DNA of 64,000 bases from Bacteroidota bacterium (GTDB taxonomy: Bacteria > Bacteroidota > Bacteroidia > Palsa-965), in the NCBI GenBank assembly GCA_013298545.1, contig JAAFIA010000006.1:1-64000 (forward strand). The letters run 5' to 3'. Under the pieces are notes generated by a model that was not told where the DNA came from, did not search any database, and worked only from the letters and a program-made list of their open reading frames with translations. This document shows positions 16,200-24,744 of this stretch, piece after piece. Every line of letters begins with the position of its first letter. Position 1 is the stretch's first letter. The position numbers were made by a program, and so were the translations under genes.

Positions 16200-16745
16200 T
16201 TATTTTCGCCAAGAAAACAGATTTTTTTCGAGTATCCACTTATCATTTTTCCAACGATACACGGAGGCCCCGCCATTGCCGCAATTGACACCACATTGAA
16301 AACTTACATAGACAATTGCCGTTTTCCCATCTTTTGAAAAGATGGGTTTTGAGACTTCATAATACCCTGTTTTGTGGTTAGAAAAGTATTTCGTCCATTG
16401 TTTGGCCGCTTTTTTCTGTTTGAGCGAATTGGGTAATCCTTTTGATGAAATAACAACCGATCCGGCAATGCTGTCTTTGGTCCACGTTTGCTTTTTGGAT
16501 GCGCGTGCTTGTTGCAACATAAAATCAATATCGGCTGGAGTGATGTACGATTCGCTTTTCAATCCGGCAATGAGGATAGAATCGGATTCCCAGTCGGAAT
16601 AAAAATGTTGGAGTACGCTATCGCGCAATAAAAACGTATCGGGAGCAGTTGAGAATTTAACAGCGGCTTGGAGTAAGGAGCGGCGGTCTTGCGCGGTGGC
16701 GGAGAGAGAAATTGTAATAAGGAAAAGCGTGAAGATTTTTTTCAT
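16200..16745 (-). CDS. Exported protein of unknown function
   Basis: 181 residues starting with a signal peptide (FTLFLITISLSATAQ). No family recognised. The mature part reads as a small alpha/beta domain: an N-terminal helix (LLQAAVKFSTAPD), TPADIDFMLQQAR, then strands FSKDGKTAIVYVSFQCGVNCGNGGASVYRWKNDKWILEKN at the C-terminus. That last section, with two close Cys (CGVNCG), resembles single-domain proteins that sense or report a number, but this is a guess. It lies 24 bases downstream of the next minus-strand gene and 41 bases upstream of the DUF4920 gene, so it is likely part of the same transcript. Confidence 0.65.
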   Translation of the reverse strand: MKKIFTLFLITISLSATAQDRRSLLQAAVKFSTAPDTFLLRDSVLQHFYSDWESDSILIAGLKSESYITPADIDFMLQQARASKKQTWTKDSIAGSVVISSKGLPNSLKQKKAAKQWTKYFSNHKTGYYEVSKPIFSKDGKTAIVYVSFQCGVNCGNGGASVYRWKNDKWILEKNLFSWRK

Positions 16746-16769
16746 GGGTGAGTTTTATAAATCAATCAT

Positions 16770-17450
16770 TTAATTGGCCGGAACAAACAAAGCAAAATCA
16801 ATACTTGAATGCTGACCTTCTGTGCTAATTCGCAAGAGAGAAATTTGGCCATCTTCAAAATTGACAGGCAATTGTTGCGTATGAAATCCGGTTGCATGTC
16901 GTTTATGTTGTTGTATTGCTATGTATGCATTTGCAAAGGAAATACGCGTTTGTTTAGCCTGCCTTTTTTCGATTTCAGCTATAAATTGCCCGAGCAAACG
17001 ATACCAATCATCGAATTTATCGATGTTCAAAATCTCTTTTTCGCTGGTCATTTTGAATACATAGTTGATGCGGTTGTTGTAAACAGTTTGTGTAATTTCA
17101 ACCGAATAGGCATCATCTATTTTGCCTTTTTCAACAGCAGTCGAATCGTCTTGCTGCTCGAATGAATAATCGTTGAAATTTTTGCCTTTCAACAATTTTT
17201 GAAGTCGCGGTTTGTTTTTGGGTGGCACAAGGCTTAGATACGGTTCTTCGGAAAGAACCGCAAACAAACGTAAACTATCCGAGCCACGGAAATTGCCCAC
17301 ATTGCGCTCCTCTTCGTACCTGAATAACGAAGTTTCGAGCGGCTTATACGTTATTGGCTTTTTATTGCATTGTGTAGCAATGGTAGCCACCAACGAAATG
17401 ACTGAAATTATAATAGAAAGAATATGGCCTACGCCTGGCGAATTGCTCAT
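16770..17450 (-). CDS. Single-pass membrane protein of unknown function
   Basis: 226 residues. The N-terminus has one membrane segment (GHILSIIISVISLVATIATQC), and the remainder is a soluble domain with basic stretches (KNKPRLQKLLKGKNFNDY) and a long helix (GQFIAEIEKRQAKQTRISFANAYIAIQQHKRHA). No motif allows an assignment. It lies 32 bases downstream of the IcmF gene on the same strand, heading a run of small envelope genes. Whether it depends on the icmF promoter is unclear. Confidence 0.6.
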   Translation of the reverse strand: MSNSPGVGHILSIIISVISLVATIATQCNKKPITYKPLETSLFRYEEERNVGNFRGSDSLRLFAVLSEEPYLSLVPPKNKPRLQKLLKGKNFNDYSFEQQDDSTAVEKGKIDDAYSVEITQTVYNNRINYVFKMTSEKEILNIDKFDDWYRLLGQFIAEIEKRQAKQTRISFANAYIAIQQHKRHATGFHTQQLPVNFEDGQISLLRISTEGQHSSIDFALFVPAN

Positions 17451-17482
17451 GAAATTAGTTGTTTACAGTTCTCAAAAACAGC

Positions 17483-20400
17483 TTACATATTTCTGCGATA
17501 CTGCCCACCAACTTCAAAAAGTGCAGCGGTAATTTGTCCCAAAGAACAATACTTTACCGCTTCCATCAATTCACCAAAGACGTTTCCGTTTTGAATGGCC
17601 AGTTGTTGCAAACGCTTCAACGATTCGGTTGCGCGTGTTTCGTTGGTCTTGTGCAGATTAACGAGCATGGCAATTTGGTATTCTTTTTCTTCTTTGGTCG
17701 CGCGAATCACTTCGGCAGGAACAACCGTTGGTGAGCCTTTGGACGAGAGGAACGTATTCACACCAATGAGTGGATATTCGCCGGTGTGTTTTTGCATTTC
17801 GTAATACAAACTTTCTTCTTGAATTTTTCCGCGCTGGTACATGGTTTCCATCGCGCCCAACACGCCACCACGCTCACTGATGCGATCAAACTCTGTCAAC
17901 ACCGCTTCTTCAACAAGATCGGTCAGTTCTTCGATGATGAATGAACCTTGAATTGGATTTTCGTTTTTCGCTAAACCCAGCTCGCGGTTGATGATGAGTT
18001 GGATAGCCATGGCACGACGCACCGATTCTTCGGTTGGTGTCGTGATGGCTTCGTCATACGCATTGGTGTGCAACGAATTGCAATTGTCGTAAATCGCATA
18101 CAACGCTTGTAGTGTCGTACGAATGTCGTTGAAGTCAATTTCCTGTGCGTGAAGCGAACGACCCGATGTTTGAATGTGGTATTTCAACATCTGCGAACGT
18201 TCGTTGCCACCATATTTCATCTTCATGGCTTTCGACCAAATGCGCCGCGCTACGCGACCGAGTACGGCATATTCTGGATCCATGCCGTTGGAGAAGAAGA
18301 ACGAGAGGTTTGGCGCAAAATCGTCGATGTGCATGCCGCGGCTCAAGTAATACTCCACAAACGTAAATCCGTTTGAAAGGGTGAGCGCCAATTGCGTGAT
18401 TGGATTTGCACCAGCCTCGGCAATGTGGTAACCAGAAATTGAAACGGAATAAAAATTCCGCACTTTCTGATCGATGAAATACTGTTGCACATCGCCCATC
18501 ACACGCAGCGAAAATTCGGTGGAGAAGATGCAGGTATTTTGTGCTTGGTCTTCTTTGAGAATATCGGCTTGTACGGTTCCACGAACTTGCGACAGCGTAT
18601 GTACTTTTATTTTTTCATAAACCTCTTTGGGCAACACTTGATCGCCAGAAGTGCCGAGCAGCATCAATCCTAGGCCATCGTTTCCTTTTGGCAGATCGCC
18701 TTGGTATGTTGGACGTTGAATGCCTTTGGCTTCCCATAAAGCATGCAGATTTTTTTCAACTTCTGCTTCTAATTGATGTTCGCGGATGTATTTTTCGCAT
18801 TGCTGATCGATGGCGGCATTCATAAAAAATGCAGCGAGAATAGCGGCTGGTCCGTTGATGGTCATGGACACAGACGTTTTCGGATCGGCGAGATCAAAAC
18901 CGGAATACAATTTTTTCGCATCGTCGAGGCAGCAGATACTTACACCGGAATTGCCAATTTTTCCATAAATATCTGGACGGTATTCTGGATCGCGGCCATA
19001 AAGTGTAACGGAGTCAAACGCCGTAGATAAGCGTTTGGCGGGCATTCCAAGCGAAACGTAGTGAAAACGTTTGTTGGTGCGTTCTGGACCACCTTCTCCG
19101 GCAAACATGCGCGTTGGGTCTTCGCCTTCGCGCTTGAATGGATAAATTCCTGACGTATATGGAAATTCACCCGGTACGTTTTCTTGCGAGAGCCACGATA
19201 ACAAATCGCCCCAAGCGGTGTAACGTGGTGTCGAAATTTTAGGTACTTGTGTATGCGAAAGCGATTCGTAATGCGTTTTTATTTTGATTTCTTTGTCGCG
19301 GACTTTAAAAATGTAATACTCGTTTTTATACTGTTGTGCAAGTGCATTCCAGTCGTTGATGAGTTTTAAATTTTTAGGATCGAGATCGAGTGCAACGCGG
19401 TTGTATTGCTCTTCGAGAGCCGCAATCAGGCTTTCGTTGTTTGCTTTTTTATCTTCTTGAATGGCTTCAATCGACGTGCGCAGGGCGTAGAGTTTTTGCG
19501 CAACGGCTGCTTGTTGCTTAACGCGTTTATCGTAACTGCGGTTATTTTCGGTAATCTCTGACAGGTAGCGGGTGCGGGCCGGAGGAATGATGTAAATTTT
19601 CTCCGACATTTCCTTGGTAATCTGAAAATTGGTTTTCAGATCGACACCTGTTTTTTCTACAATCTTCTCAATCACGGCACGGTACAACCGATTCATACCG
19701 GGATCGTTAAACTGCGAAGCAATGGTTCCGAATACAGGAAGCGACTCGTCGTCGGTTTCCCAGAGTTGGTGATTGCGTTTGTATTGTTTGCGCACATCGC
19801 GGATGGCATCGAGTGCGCCGCGTTTATCGAATTTATTGAGGGCGATGATGTCGGCAAAATCGAGCATATCAATTTTCTCCAATTGCGTTGCCGCTCCGTA
19901 TTCGGGAGTCATGACATACAAACTGGTATTGCTGTGTTCGATGATTTCGGTATCGCTTTGTCCGATTCCCGATGTTTCGAGAATAACGAGATCGAAATGA
20001 GCGGCTTTGAGCACATCGACGGCTTCTTGCACGTGGCGCGAGAGGGCGAGGTTGCTCTGGCGGGTGGCGAGGGAGCGCATATACACACGCCCGTTGTTGA
20101 TGGCATTCATGCGAATGCGATCGCCAAGCAATGCGCCGCCTGTTTTGCGTTTCGACGGATCGACAGAAATGAGTCCAATTGTTTTTTCAGGAAAATCGAT
20201 CAAGAAGCGGCGAACCAATTCATCTACGAGCGATGATTTTCCAGCACCGCCCGTTCCGGTAATGCCGAGGACAGGCGTTTTAGATTTTTTCGCCAATGCT
20301 TTGATTTCGATGAACGCGTTGGCATGTTCGTCGCCAAAATTTTCTGCGGCAGAAATTGTCCGCGCAATGGCATGATGATCGCGGCTAGAAAGTTTTTTGA

Positions 20401-20863
20401 CTTCGCCGTTGAGGTTTTGTCCGGTTGCAAAATCAGATTTCTCCAACAAATCGTTGATCATGCCTTGCAAACCCATCGAACGGCCATCGTCTGGGTGATA
20501 AATACGATCTATGCCATATTCTTGCAATTCGCGAATTTCTTCGGGAAGAATAGTTCCGCCACCGCCGCCAAAAATTTTGATGTGGCTACAATTGCGTTCC
20601 TTGAGCAAATCGTACATGTATTTAAAAAATTCAATGTGCCCGCCTTGGTAAGACGTAATGGCAATGGCATTGGCATCTTCTTGAATCGCACAATTCACGA
20701 TTTCGGCTACGCTACGGTCGTGTCCGAGGTGAATGACTTCTGCGCCACTGCTTTGAATGATGCGGCGCATGATGTTGATAGCGGCATCGTGCCCATCGAA
20801 AAGCGATGCGGCAGTAACGATGCGGATTTTGTGCTTGGGCTGGTATGGTTGTACTTCTTGCAT
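17483..20863 (-). CDS. icmF: Fused isobutyryl-CoA mutase IcmF (B12-binding, MeaB-like G domain, mutase)
   Basis: The listed ORF starts 50 codons too early; ATG 20863 ([16 protein letters not shown]) gives 1126 residues, the usual IcmF size. The order is: adenosylcobalamin-binding Rossmann domain with the lower-ligand motif SLFDGHDAA (His25); a MeaB-type chaperone GTPase (Walker A GTGGAGKS, about 203-210); a linker; and the TIM-barrel mutase domain. The substrate pocket reads [19 protein letters not shown]. Phe at this site, instead of the Tyr of methylmalonyl-CoA mutase, fits isobutyryl-CoA. The enzyme isomerises isobutyryl-CoA and n-butyryl-CoA, linking branched-chain amino acid or fatty acid metabolism. 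An acyl-CoA dehydrogenase is also encoded in the window, but distantly. No B12 riboswitch was seen upstream. Confidence 0.95.
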   Translation of the reverse strand: MQEVQPYQPKHKIRIVTAASLFDGHDAAINIMRRIIQSSGAEVIHLGHDRSVAEIVNCAIQEDANAIAITSYQGGHIEFFKYMYDLLKERNCSHIKIFGGGGGTILPEEIRELQEYGIDRIYHPDDGRSMGLQGMINDLLEKSDFATGQNLNGEVKKLSSRDHHAIARTISAAENFGDEHANAFIEIKALAKKSKTPVLGITGTGGAGKSSLVDELVRRFLIDFPEKTIGLISVDPSKRKTGGALLGDRIRMNAINNGRVYMRSLATRQSNLALSRHVQEAVDVLKAAHFDLVILETSGIGQSDTEIIEHSNTSLYVMTPEYGAATQLEKIDMLDFADIIALNKFDKRGALDAIRDVRKQYKRNHQLWETDDESLPVFGTIASQFNDPGMNRLYRAVIEKIVEKTGVDLKTNFQITKEMSEKIYIIPPARTRYLSEITENNRSYDKRVKQQAAVAQKLYALRTSIEAIQEDKKANNESLIAALEEQYNRVALDLDPKNLKLINDWNALAQQYKNEYYIFKVRDKEIKIKTHYESLSHTQVPKISTPRYTAWGDLLSWLSQENVPGEFPYTSGIYPFKREGEDPTRMFAGEGGPERTNKRFHYVSLGMPAKRLSTAFDSVTLYGRDPEYRPDIYGKIGNSGVSICCLDDAKKLYSGFDLADPKTSVSMTINGPAAILAAFFMNAAIDQQCEKYIREHQLEAEVEKNLHALWEAKGIQRPTYQGDLPKGNDGLGLMLLGTSGDQVLPKEVYEKIKVHTLSQVRGTVQADILKEDQAQNTCIFSTEFSLRVMGDVQQYFIDQKVRNFYSVSISGYHIAEAGANPITQLALTLSNGFTFVEYYLSRGMHIDDFAPNLSFFFSNGMDPEYAVLGRVARRIWSKAMKMKYGGNERSQMLKYHIQTSGRSLHAQEIDFNDIRTTLQALYAIYDNCNSLHTNAYDEAITTPTEESVRRAMAIQLIINRELGLAKNENPIQGSFIIEELTDLVEEAVLTEFDRISERGGVLGAMETMYQRGKIQEESLYYEMQKHTGEYPLIGVNTFLSSKGSPTVVPAEVIRATKEEKEYQIAMLVNLHKTNETRATESLKRLQQLAIQNGNVFGELMEAVKYCSLGQITAALFEVGGQYRRNM

Positions 20864-21005
20864 GTGCTGGAATGAATGAACGGTGGAGAAATTTCCAACG
20901 GCATTAAAAACGAACAAAAATACGTTGGATCGGGGGTTTTGACAAATCGAAAATGGGTCTGGCAAAATCACTTGTTTATGCTTAGTTTTGAAAAAACCAT
21001 TTCTC

Positions 21006-21923
21006 ATGACCAAACCTCGCCAAATTGCCCGTTATGCACTGTATTTCATCGTCGGTTATGCCTTATTTTTTGGCTTCCGCATTTGGTATAGTTATGGTCT
21101 CGACAAATTTGATAATGAGTCGAGTTTTCTTTCTGGCGAGTTTTTCAATCAACTGGACCTGAGTGGGCTGCGCAATATTGCGGGCGAAAAATATAAGCGG
21201 ACCAAGCAAACCAAATCAGACTTTGAGTATAACGCCCCTGTTAACGGCGGTTTTGAAGTCATTGAGCAGAAGTACGAGAAAACAGCAACGGTGCGTTCGC
21301 GTTCTTACGAGTTTGAAAAGGACGAGAAAAAATTGCGTGAGGAAGTGAAGCGCTTGGAGTCGGTGATTCAATTTGAGAAAAACGCGGGCGAAAAAGGTGA
21401 ACGCGAATTGCATTTGCTTGTAGGGGTAAAACCGGAACAGTTTGACACGTTTTATGACATTGCGCGAAAAATTGGTAAAGTAGGTTTTGCTGAAATCGAG
21501 AAGACGGACAAAACAAGTGAGTACAAAGATTTGAATGCGCGCCGCACCTCACTCGAAAATACGCGTAAAGCGTTGACCGAATTGAAGGCGAGAACTGGAA
21601 GCATTGGTGAATTTATCAATCTCGAAAACCGAATTCTAAACATTGATTCTTCGTTGCAAGAACTCGGTGTGCAGTTGGGCGATTTTTCGGAGGAGAATGA
21701 ATTTTGCACTATGAAAATTTCGTTGTTTGAGCGGCGTGCTCCTGTTCCAACATCGTTTATGCATCGGCTAAAAGTTTCGTTTGAATGGGCCACAACGTGG
21801 TATCCGCTATTTTTGATTGTGTTGGGATTGTGTTTTGGCGTTGGTTTTTTACTGGTTTTGTTGCTTCGGTTTTATCGGGGGAATACGGGTGGCGGAAGTT
21901 CTGATACGTCGGGTGTGGCTTGA
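21006..21923 (+). CDS. DUF4349-type membrane protein with coiled coil
   Basis: The listed start 20988 is a TTG; ATG 21006 ([14 protein letters not shown]) is better, giving 305 residues. The layout is an N-terminal membrane segment ([18 protein letters not shown]), a periplasmic region with [15 protein letters not shown], then [33 protein letters not shown]. It continues with coiled coil ([28 protein letters not shown]), a C-terminal membrane segment ([22 protein letters not shown]), and a short Gly/Ser tail. This two-membrane-segment order with a central coiled coil matches DUF4349. Function unknown. It is divergent from icmF; the 142-base gap must hold both promoters. Confidence 0.8.
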   Translation: MTKPRQIARYALYFIVGYALFFGFRIWYSYGLDKFDNESSFLSGEFFNQLDLSGLRNIAGEKYKRTKQTKSDFEYNAPVNGGFEVIEQKYEKTATVRSRSYEFEKDEKKLREEVKRLESVIQFEKNAGEKGERELHLLVGVKPEQFDTFYDIARKIGKVGFAEIEKTDKTSEYKDLNARRTSLENTRKALTELKARTGSIGEFINLENRILNIDSSLQELGVQLGDFSEENEFCTMKISLFERRAPVPTSFMHRLKVSFEWATTWYPLFLIVLGLCFGVGFLLVLLLRFYRGNTGGGSSDTSGVA

Positions 21924-21935
21924 GGGTTGGGTTTT

Positions 21936-22133
21936 ATGAAATTTAGAAAATTTTATACTGATTTTGCAACGGCTTATGGCACTTGTTGGTTTATATTGAT
22001 GCTTCTAGCATTGATAACTCAACGTCATATCAATGCTGGCGTGTTTGGTTTTTGGGGATTTTTTATTGGGAGTTTGGTCTATGCGATTGTTCGCGCATTT
22101 ATTCGTAAAAAGCGAGAAACAATGGATTTTTAA
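21936..22133 (+). CDS. Small two-pass membrane protein
   Basis: 65 residues from ATG 21936 (MKFRKFYTDFATAYGT). Two hydrophobic segments are WFILMLLALITQ and FGFWGFFIGSLVYAIVRAFI, with a charged C-terminus (RKKRETMDF). No family recognised. It follows the DUF4349 gene by 12 bases and is probably cotranscribed; it may be a small partner or a stand-alone regulator. The ORF track takes a TTG three codons earlier. Confidence 0.55.
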   Translation: MKFRKFYTDFATAYGTCWFILMLLALITQRHINAGVFGFWGFFIGSLVYAIVRAFIRKKRETMDF

Positions 22134-22253
22134 TTCTGCTTTTTAATCGTTTTGTTGTTTCGGTTTATTTAGGAATGCGTGTTAGTAAAATTGCTTCTTT
22201 ATGTGATTTTTACTGGTGAGTTTAGTGATTAATTTCTTTAACCCATTGTAAAG
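22134..22253. other. Intergenic sequence with no recognised feature
   Basis: A T-rich stretch before the repeat block. I see neither a terminator nor a reading frame in it. Together with the repeat block it makes a 418-base gene-free gap. Confidence 0.5.
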
Positions 22254-22511
22254 TTCGCCTGCGGCGGGCTTGCGGTTAGTCCCAAGGCTTCGGGAGGAAA
22301 TGGAAGTTTTTATTTACTTTCTTTGCTTGCCCAAAGAAAGTAACAAAGAAAAGGCCCAACGAATACCAAATTGCAATAAAAAATGGCCTGACGATAACGG
22401 CCGGTTAGCCATTTTTTAAATGCAACTTCGCACTATTCGTTGACATCTTCCCGCGGATTTTCTTGATGTTTTTTTGTACGATTTTCCGCCTTTGGCGGGG
22501 CTTGTGGTTAG
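22254..22511. repeat. Composite palindromic repeat block
   Basis: Three nested parts: direct repeats of the type ttccgcctttggcggggctt (22254-22279 and 22484-22511); a perfect 12-bp hairpin ttactttctttg / caaagaaagtaa (22314-22325 / 22332-22343); and a long imperfect palindrome with arms caacgaata / tattcgttg (22357-22365 / 22434-22442) and an inner near-match 22371-22387 / 22408-22425. The middle hairpin resembles the widespread cttgcccaaagaaagtaac family of bacterial intergenic repeats. Probably a REP-like or MITE-like block; no transposase is present. Confidence 0.65.
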
Positions 22512-22551
22512 CGTTTGGGTTTTGAAATTTCTAACCCTTACCTTTGTCGCG

Positions 22552-23391
22552 ATGCGTCAGAAATTAATATTATCGGGATTGCGTGCGTATATGCAAACCT
22601 TGTTTTTATTGTCGTCGGAGCGTGGGGCGGAAAAAGTCTTGCATTTCTTTTCGAAGCCTTTGATTCGTAAAATCAGGAAACGTGACGCGGAGAGTTTGCA
22701 AACGGCGACGCAAAAATTAATGTCCATTGGAGAAGGGCGCGAAGTGATGACCTATCGGTGGGGAGCTGGTGCGCGTGGGGTTTTATGTGTGCATGGCTGG
22801 GAAAGCAATGCGGGAAATTTTGGCGGTTTTGTTGCGCCATTTATAGAAAAAGGATTTTCTGTTTTTGCTTTCGATGCTCCGGCACATGGTTATAGTCCGG
22901 GCAAAACGACCAATATCTTTCAATATAAAGATGCGATAGAAACATTATTACGCAATCATCCAGAGATTGACACCATTGTTTCGCATTCGTTTGGGAGTGC
23001 AGCTTCAATCTATGCGTTGACGGAATTAAAGGATCATCGGATAAAAAAATTGGCGATGTTGACGGTGCCAGATCGGATGCTCGATTTTTTGAATCAGTTT
23101 TTTATGATTTTGAACTTATCGGCGCGTCAGCAGGAATTGGTTTTAAAAAAATTCGAGTCGCGTTTTGGTTTCCCAATTTCGTATTTTTCGAGTGCGCGTG
23201 CGGTGGGCGAACTTTCGGTAGCGATTCAGGTTTTGCATGATCGTTATGAAAAGATATTGCCTTTTTCGGATTCGGAGCGTGTGGTGGCGGGAGCGCGGGA
23301 TGCGCGGCTGGAGGTATTAGAAAATGTGGGGCATTACCGCATGTTGTGGGAAGATGCGGTGGTGGGGAAAGTGGTAGCGTTTGTAATGTAA
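22552..23391 (+). CDS. Alpha/beta hydrolase
   Basis: 279 residues from ATG 22552; the longer listed frame (22474) reads through the repeat block in non-conserved sequence. Fold marks: the oxyanion HGW in CVHGWESNAGNFGG, VFAFDAPAHGYSPGK, the nucleophile elbow SHSFGS (Ser in the S-x-S-x-G/S position), and a final His in ENVGHYRM. A catalytic Asp is likely in the stretch before ARDARLEVLE. It could be an esterase, lipase or related hydrolase; substrate unknown. It is convergent with the ATL gene, ending one base before it. The right repeat copy lies within 70 bases of the start and may carry its promoter. Confidence 0.8.
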   Translation: MRQKLILSGLRAYMQTLFLLSSERGAEKVLHFFSKPLIRKIRKRDAESLQTATQKLMSIGEGREVMTYRWGAGARGVLCVHGWESNAGNFGGFVAPFIEKGFSVFAFDAPAHGYSPGKTTNIFQYKDAIETLLRNHPEIDTIVSHSFGSAASIYALTELKDHRIKKLAMLTVPDRMLDFLNQFFMILNLSARQQELVLKKFESRFGFPISYFSSARAVGELSVAIQVLHDRYEKILPFSDSERVVAGARDARLEVLENVGHYRMLWEDAVVGKVVAFVM

Positions 23392-23392
23392 A

Positions 23393-23737
23393 TCACATCT
23401 TCAATGCTTCATTCGGATCCCAAAAGAGTTTTTTGAAATTTACCACACAATCTTTTTTTACTTGAATGCCTTCGCTTTCCAGTAATTCTTGCATCATGGT
23501 TGGCGTAGCAAAGTGATTTTTCCCCGTAAGCATGCCTTCGCGATTGACTACGCGGTGTGCGGGAACGGGCGAGTGGTGGCGGTGCGAGGAATTCATGGCC
23601 CAACCAACCATGCGCGACGATCCTTTGACGCCTAAATACTGTGCAATAGCGCCATAACTTGTTACACGACCATAAGGAACAAGCCGCACCACTTCGTACA
23701 CCATGTAGAAAAAATCGGAATCGGGGTGGGCTTTCAT
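23393..23737 (-). CDS. Alkyltransferase-like protein (ATL), MGMT family, Ala at the acceptor site
   Basis: 114 residues from ATG 23737 (MKAHPDSDFFYMVYEVV); the listed start 49 codons earlier is unsupported. The fold is that of MGMT/Ogt C-terminal domains, including VPYGRVTSYGAIAQYLG (with the Arg finger) and SSRMVGWAMNSS. The active-site motif is usually PCHR; here it is VPAHRVV, with Ala60 where the methyl-accepting Cys should be. It therefore cannot transfer alkyl groups itself, and matches ATL proteins, which bind O6-alkylguanine and hand it to nucleotide-excision repair. Its small size supports this. Convergent with the hydrolase gene. Confidence 0.9.
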   Translation of the reverse strand: MKAHPDSDFFYMVYEVVRLVPYGRVTSYGAIAQYLGVKGSSRMVGWAMNSSHRHHSPVPAHRVVNREGMLTGKNHFATPTMMQELLESEGIQVKKDCVVNFKKLFWDPNEALKM

Positions 23738-24042
23738 AGGTTGAATTGTGAATGTGAAAGGTACAAAACCAGCCATCAAGTTGCGGCAATTACAAGAACT
23801 TAATGTTAACGTTTGATTGTCAATAATTCTTCTTTTTGAACGGTTGTTGAAAAAATTTGTTTGCCTGAAAACAGCTAAAAACAAGAACTTATCCGTTTAC
23901 AAACGTTTGTATTCGTTTGTTACCGACTAATTCCAGAAAAGTGTTTTTCCTTTGTACCCTGAATTTAGTTTTGTTGATTTTTCACGATACAGTACCAGAA
24001 CAAGTTGATACGTTATGAATAGGTTGTTAGTTTTTACAGGTT
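23738..24042. other. Gap before the DUF6934 gene with the left direct repeat
   Basis: No gene is visible. It contains the upstream region of the ATL gene, the left palindromic repeat at 23889-23911, and further downstream a TAGTTTTG (TAnnTTTG-like) whose -33 partner I could not place. Confidence 0.5.
23889..23911. repeat. Left direct repeat with palindrome TACAAACGTTTGTA
   Basis: ttatccgt followed by t and the 14-bp palindrome tacaaacgtttgta (23898-23911). An almost identical 23-base copy occurs at 24687-24709, flanking the DUF6934 cassette. Confidence 0.75.
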
Positions 24043-24504
24043 ATGCAACAGGAAAGATATGCGCTCAAAGCATCGCCTGATTTTTATGTCTTTGCGTTTA
24101 CAAGCGAAGGCCCGCAAGGCGAAAAGAAAAAAATCATTCAATTTTCTGAAATGGAAGAAGCGGGTGTTTACAATCTCGCGTTTGGCGACTGGAATCCGGT
24201 TGCCCAAAAGTTGGATGATCTTGTGGTTAGCAACAATGGCGACAGGGAAAAGATTTTAGCAACGGTAGTGGCGGCTGTCTATTTGTTTACAAACTTAAAT
24301 CAGGGCTGTACATTGGTTTTTGCAGGAAGTACGCCTGTTAGAACGCGTTTGTACCGCATGGGTATTACAAAACATTTTGACCGTGCCATCCGCGACTTCG
24401 AGATTTTTGGGTTTGCGGGAGGTGTATGGGCTAAATTTGAGATAAATGTTAATTATACGTGTTTTTTAATCCGAAGAAGAGATGTACATTTGTTTAATGA
24501 ATGA
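24043..24504 (+). CDS. DUF6934-like protein
   Basis: 153 residues matching a Bacteroidota-restricted family in my memory: YxFyvFxFxSeG..GeikKiIqF, then VYNLAFGDW, SNNGDREKILATVVAAVYLFT and GSTPVRTRLYRMGI. These hallmark blocks are all intact. Function of the family is not known. The following 48-residue gene overlaps its end and belongs with it. The pair is framed by direct repeats, so it is a candidate mobile or exchangeable cassette. No signal peptide; cytoplasmic. Confidence 0.75.
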   Translation: MQQERYALKASPDFYVFAFTSEGPQGEKKKIIQFSEMEEAGVYNLAFGDWNPVAQKLDDLVVSNNGDREKILATVVAAVYLFTNLNQGCTLVFAGSTPVRTRLYRMGITKHFDRAIRDFEIFGFAGGVWAKFEINVNYTCFLIRRRDVHLFNE

Positions 24505-24643
24505 TAAGAAGAAAAAAGCTGCGGCTATACTTCATGTTCTAATTGACCCTACGCTTGAGCGTTTTCAAAATCGGGTGCTTTCACCTGAAAAGCTCGAACA
24601 AGCAAATCGCGTTTTAGCGATTGCGGGTTTGCCCAAGAAATAA
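24497..24643 (+). CDS. Small 48-residue partner of the DUF6934 gene
   Basis: Too short for the ORF track. ATG 24497 overlaps the end of the DUF6934 frame (its stop is in atgaatgataa). The product begins MNDKKKKAAAILHVLIDPTL and ends EQANRVLAIAGLPKK. It is basic at the start and helical (about 25-43). Overlap and shared framing by repeats point to cotranslation and joint function, as in two-gene toxin/antitoxin-like pairs, though no family was recognised. Confidence 0.6.
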   Translation: MNDKKKKAAAILHVLIDPTLERFQNRVLSPEKLEQANRVLAIAGLPKK

Positions 24644-24660
24644 TTTATTTCGGGCTTCTT
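24631..24660 (+). terminator. Possible terminator at the end of the DUF6934 cassette
   Basis: gccc-aa-gaaata / tatttc-gggc forms an imperfect stem, followed by tctttt. It overlaps the final codons of the small gene. Confidence 0.4.
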
Positions 24661-24686
24661 TTCTGTATGTATTTGATGTGTTGATT

Positions 24687-24709
24687 TTATCCGTGTACAA
24701 ACGTTTGTA
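24687..24709. repeat. Right direct repeat with palindrome TACAAACGTTTGTA
   Basis: Second copy of ttatccgt-N-tacaaacgtttgta; here the palindrome extends to gtacaaacgtttgtac (24695-24710). It is also in the promoter region of the DUF2851 gene. Confidence 0.75.
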
Positions 24710-24744
24710 CGCACTATTGTTTCATTTTTATTTTTTTCTTTTTT

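Noticed and set aside
22474-22551. N-terminal extension of the hydrolase from 22474
   Set aside because: It starts with TTG and translates the repeat unit; ATG 22552 gives a normal hydrolase N-terminus.
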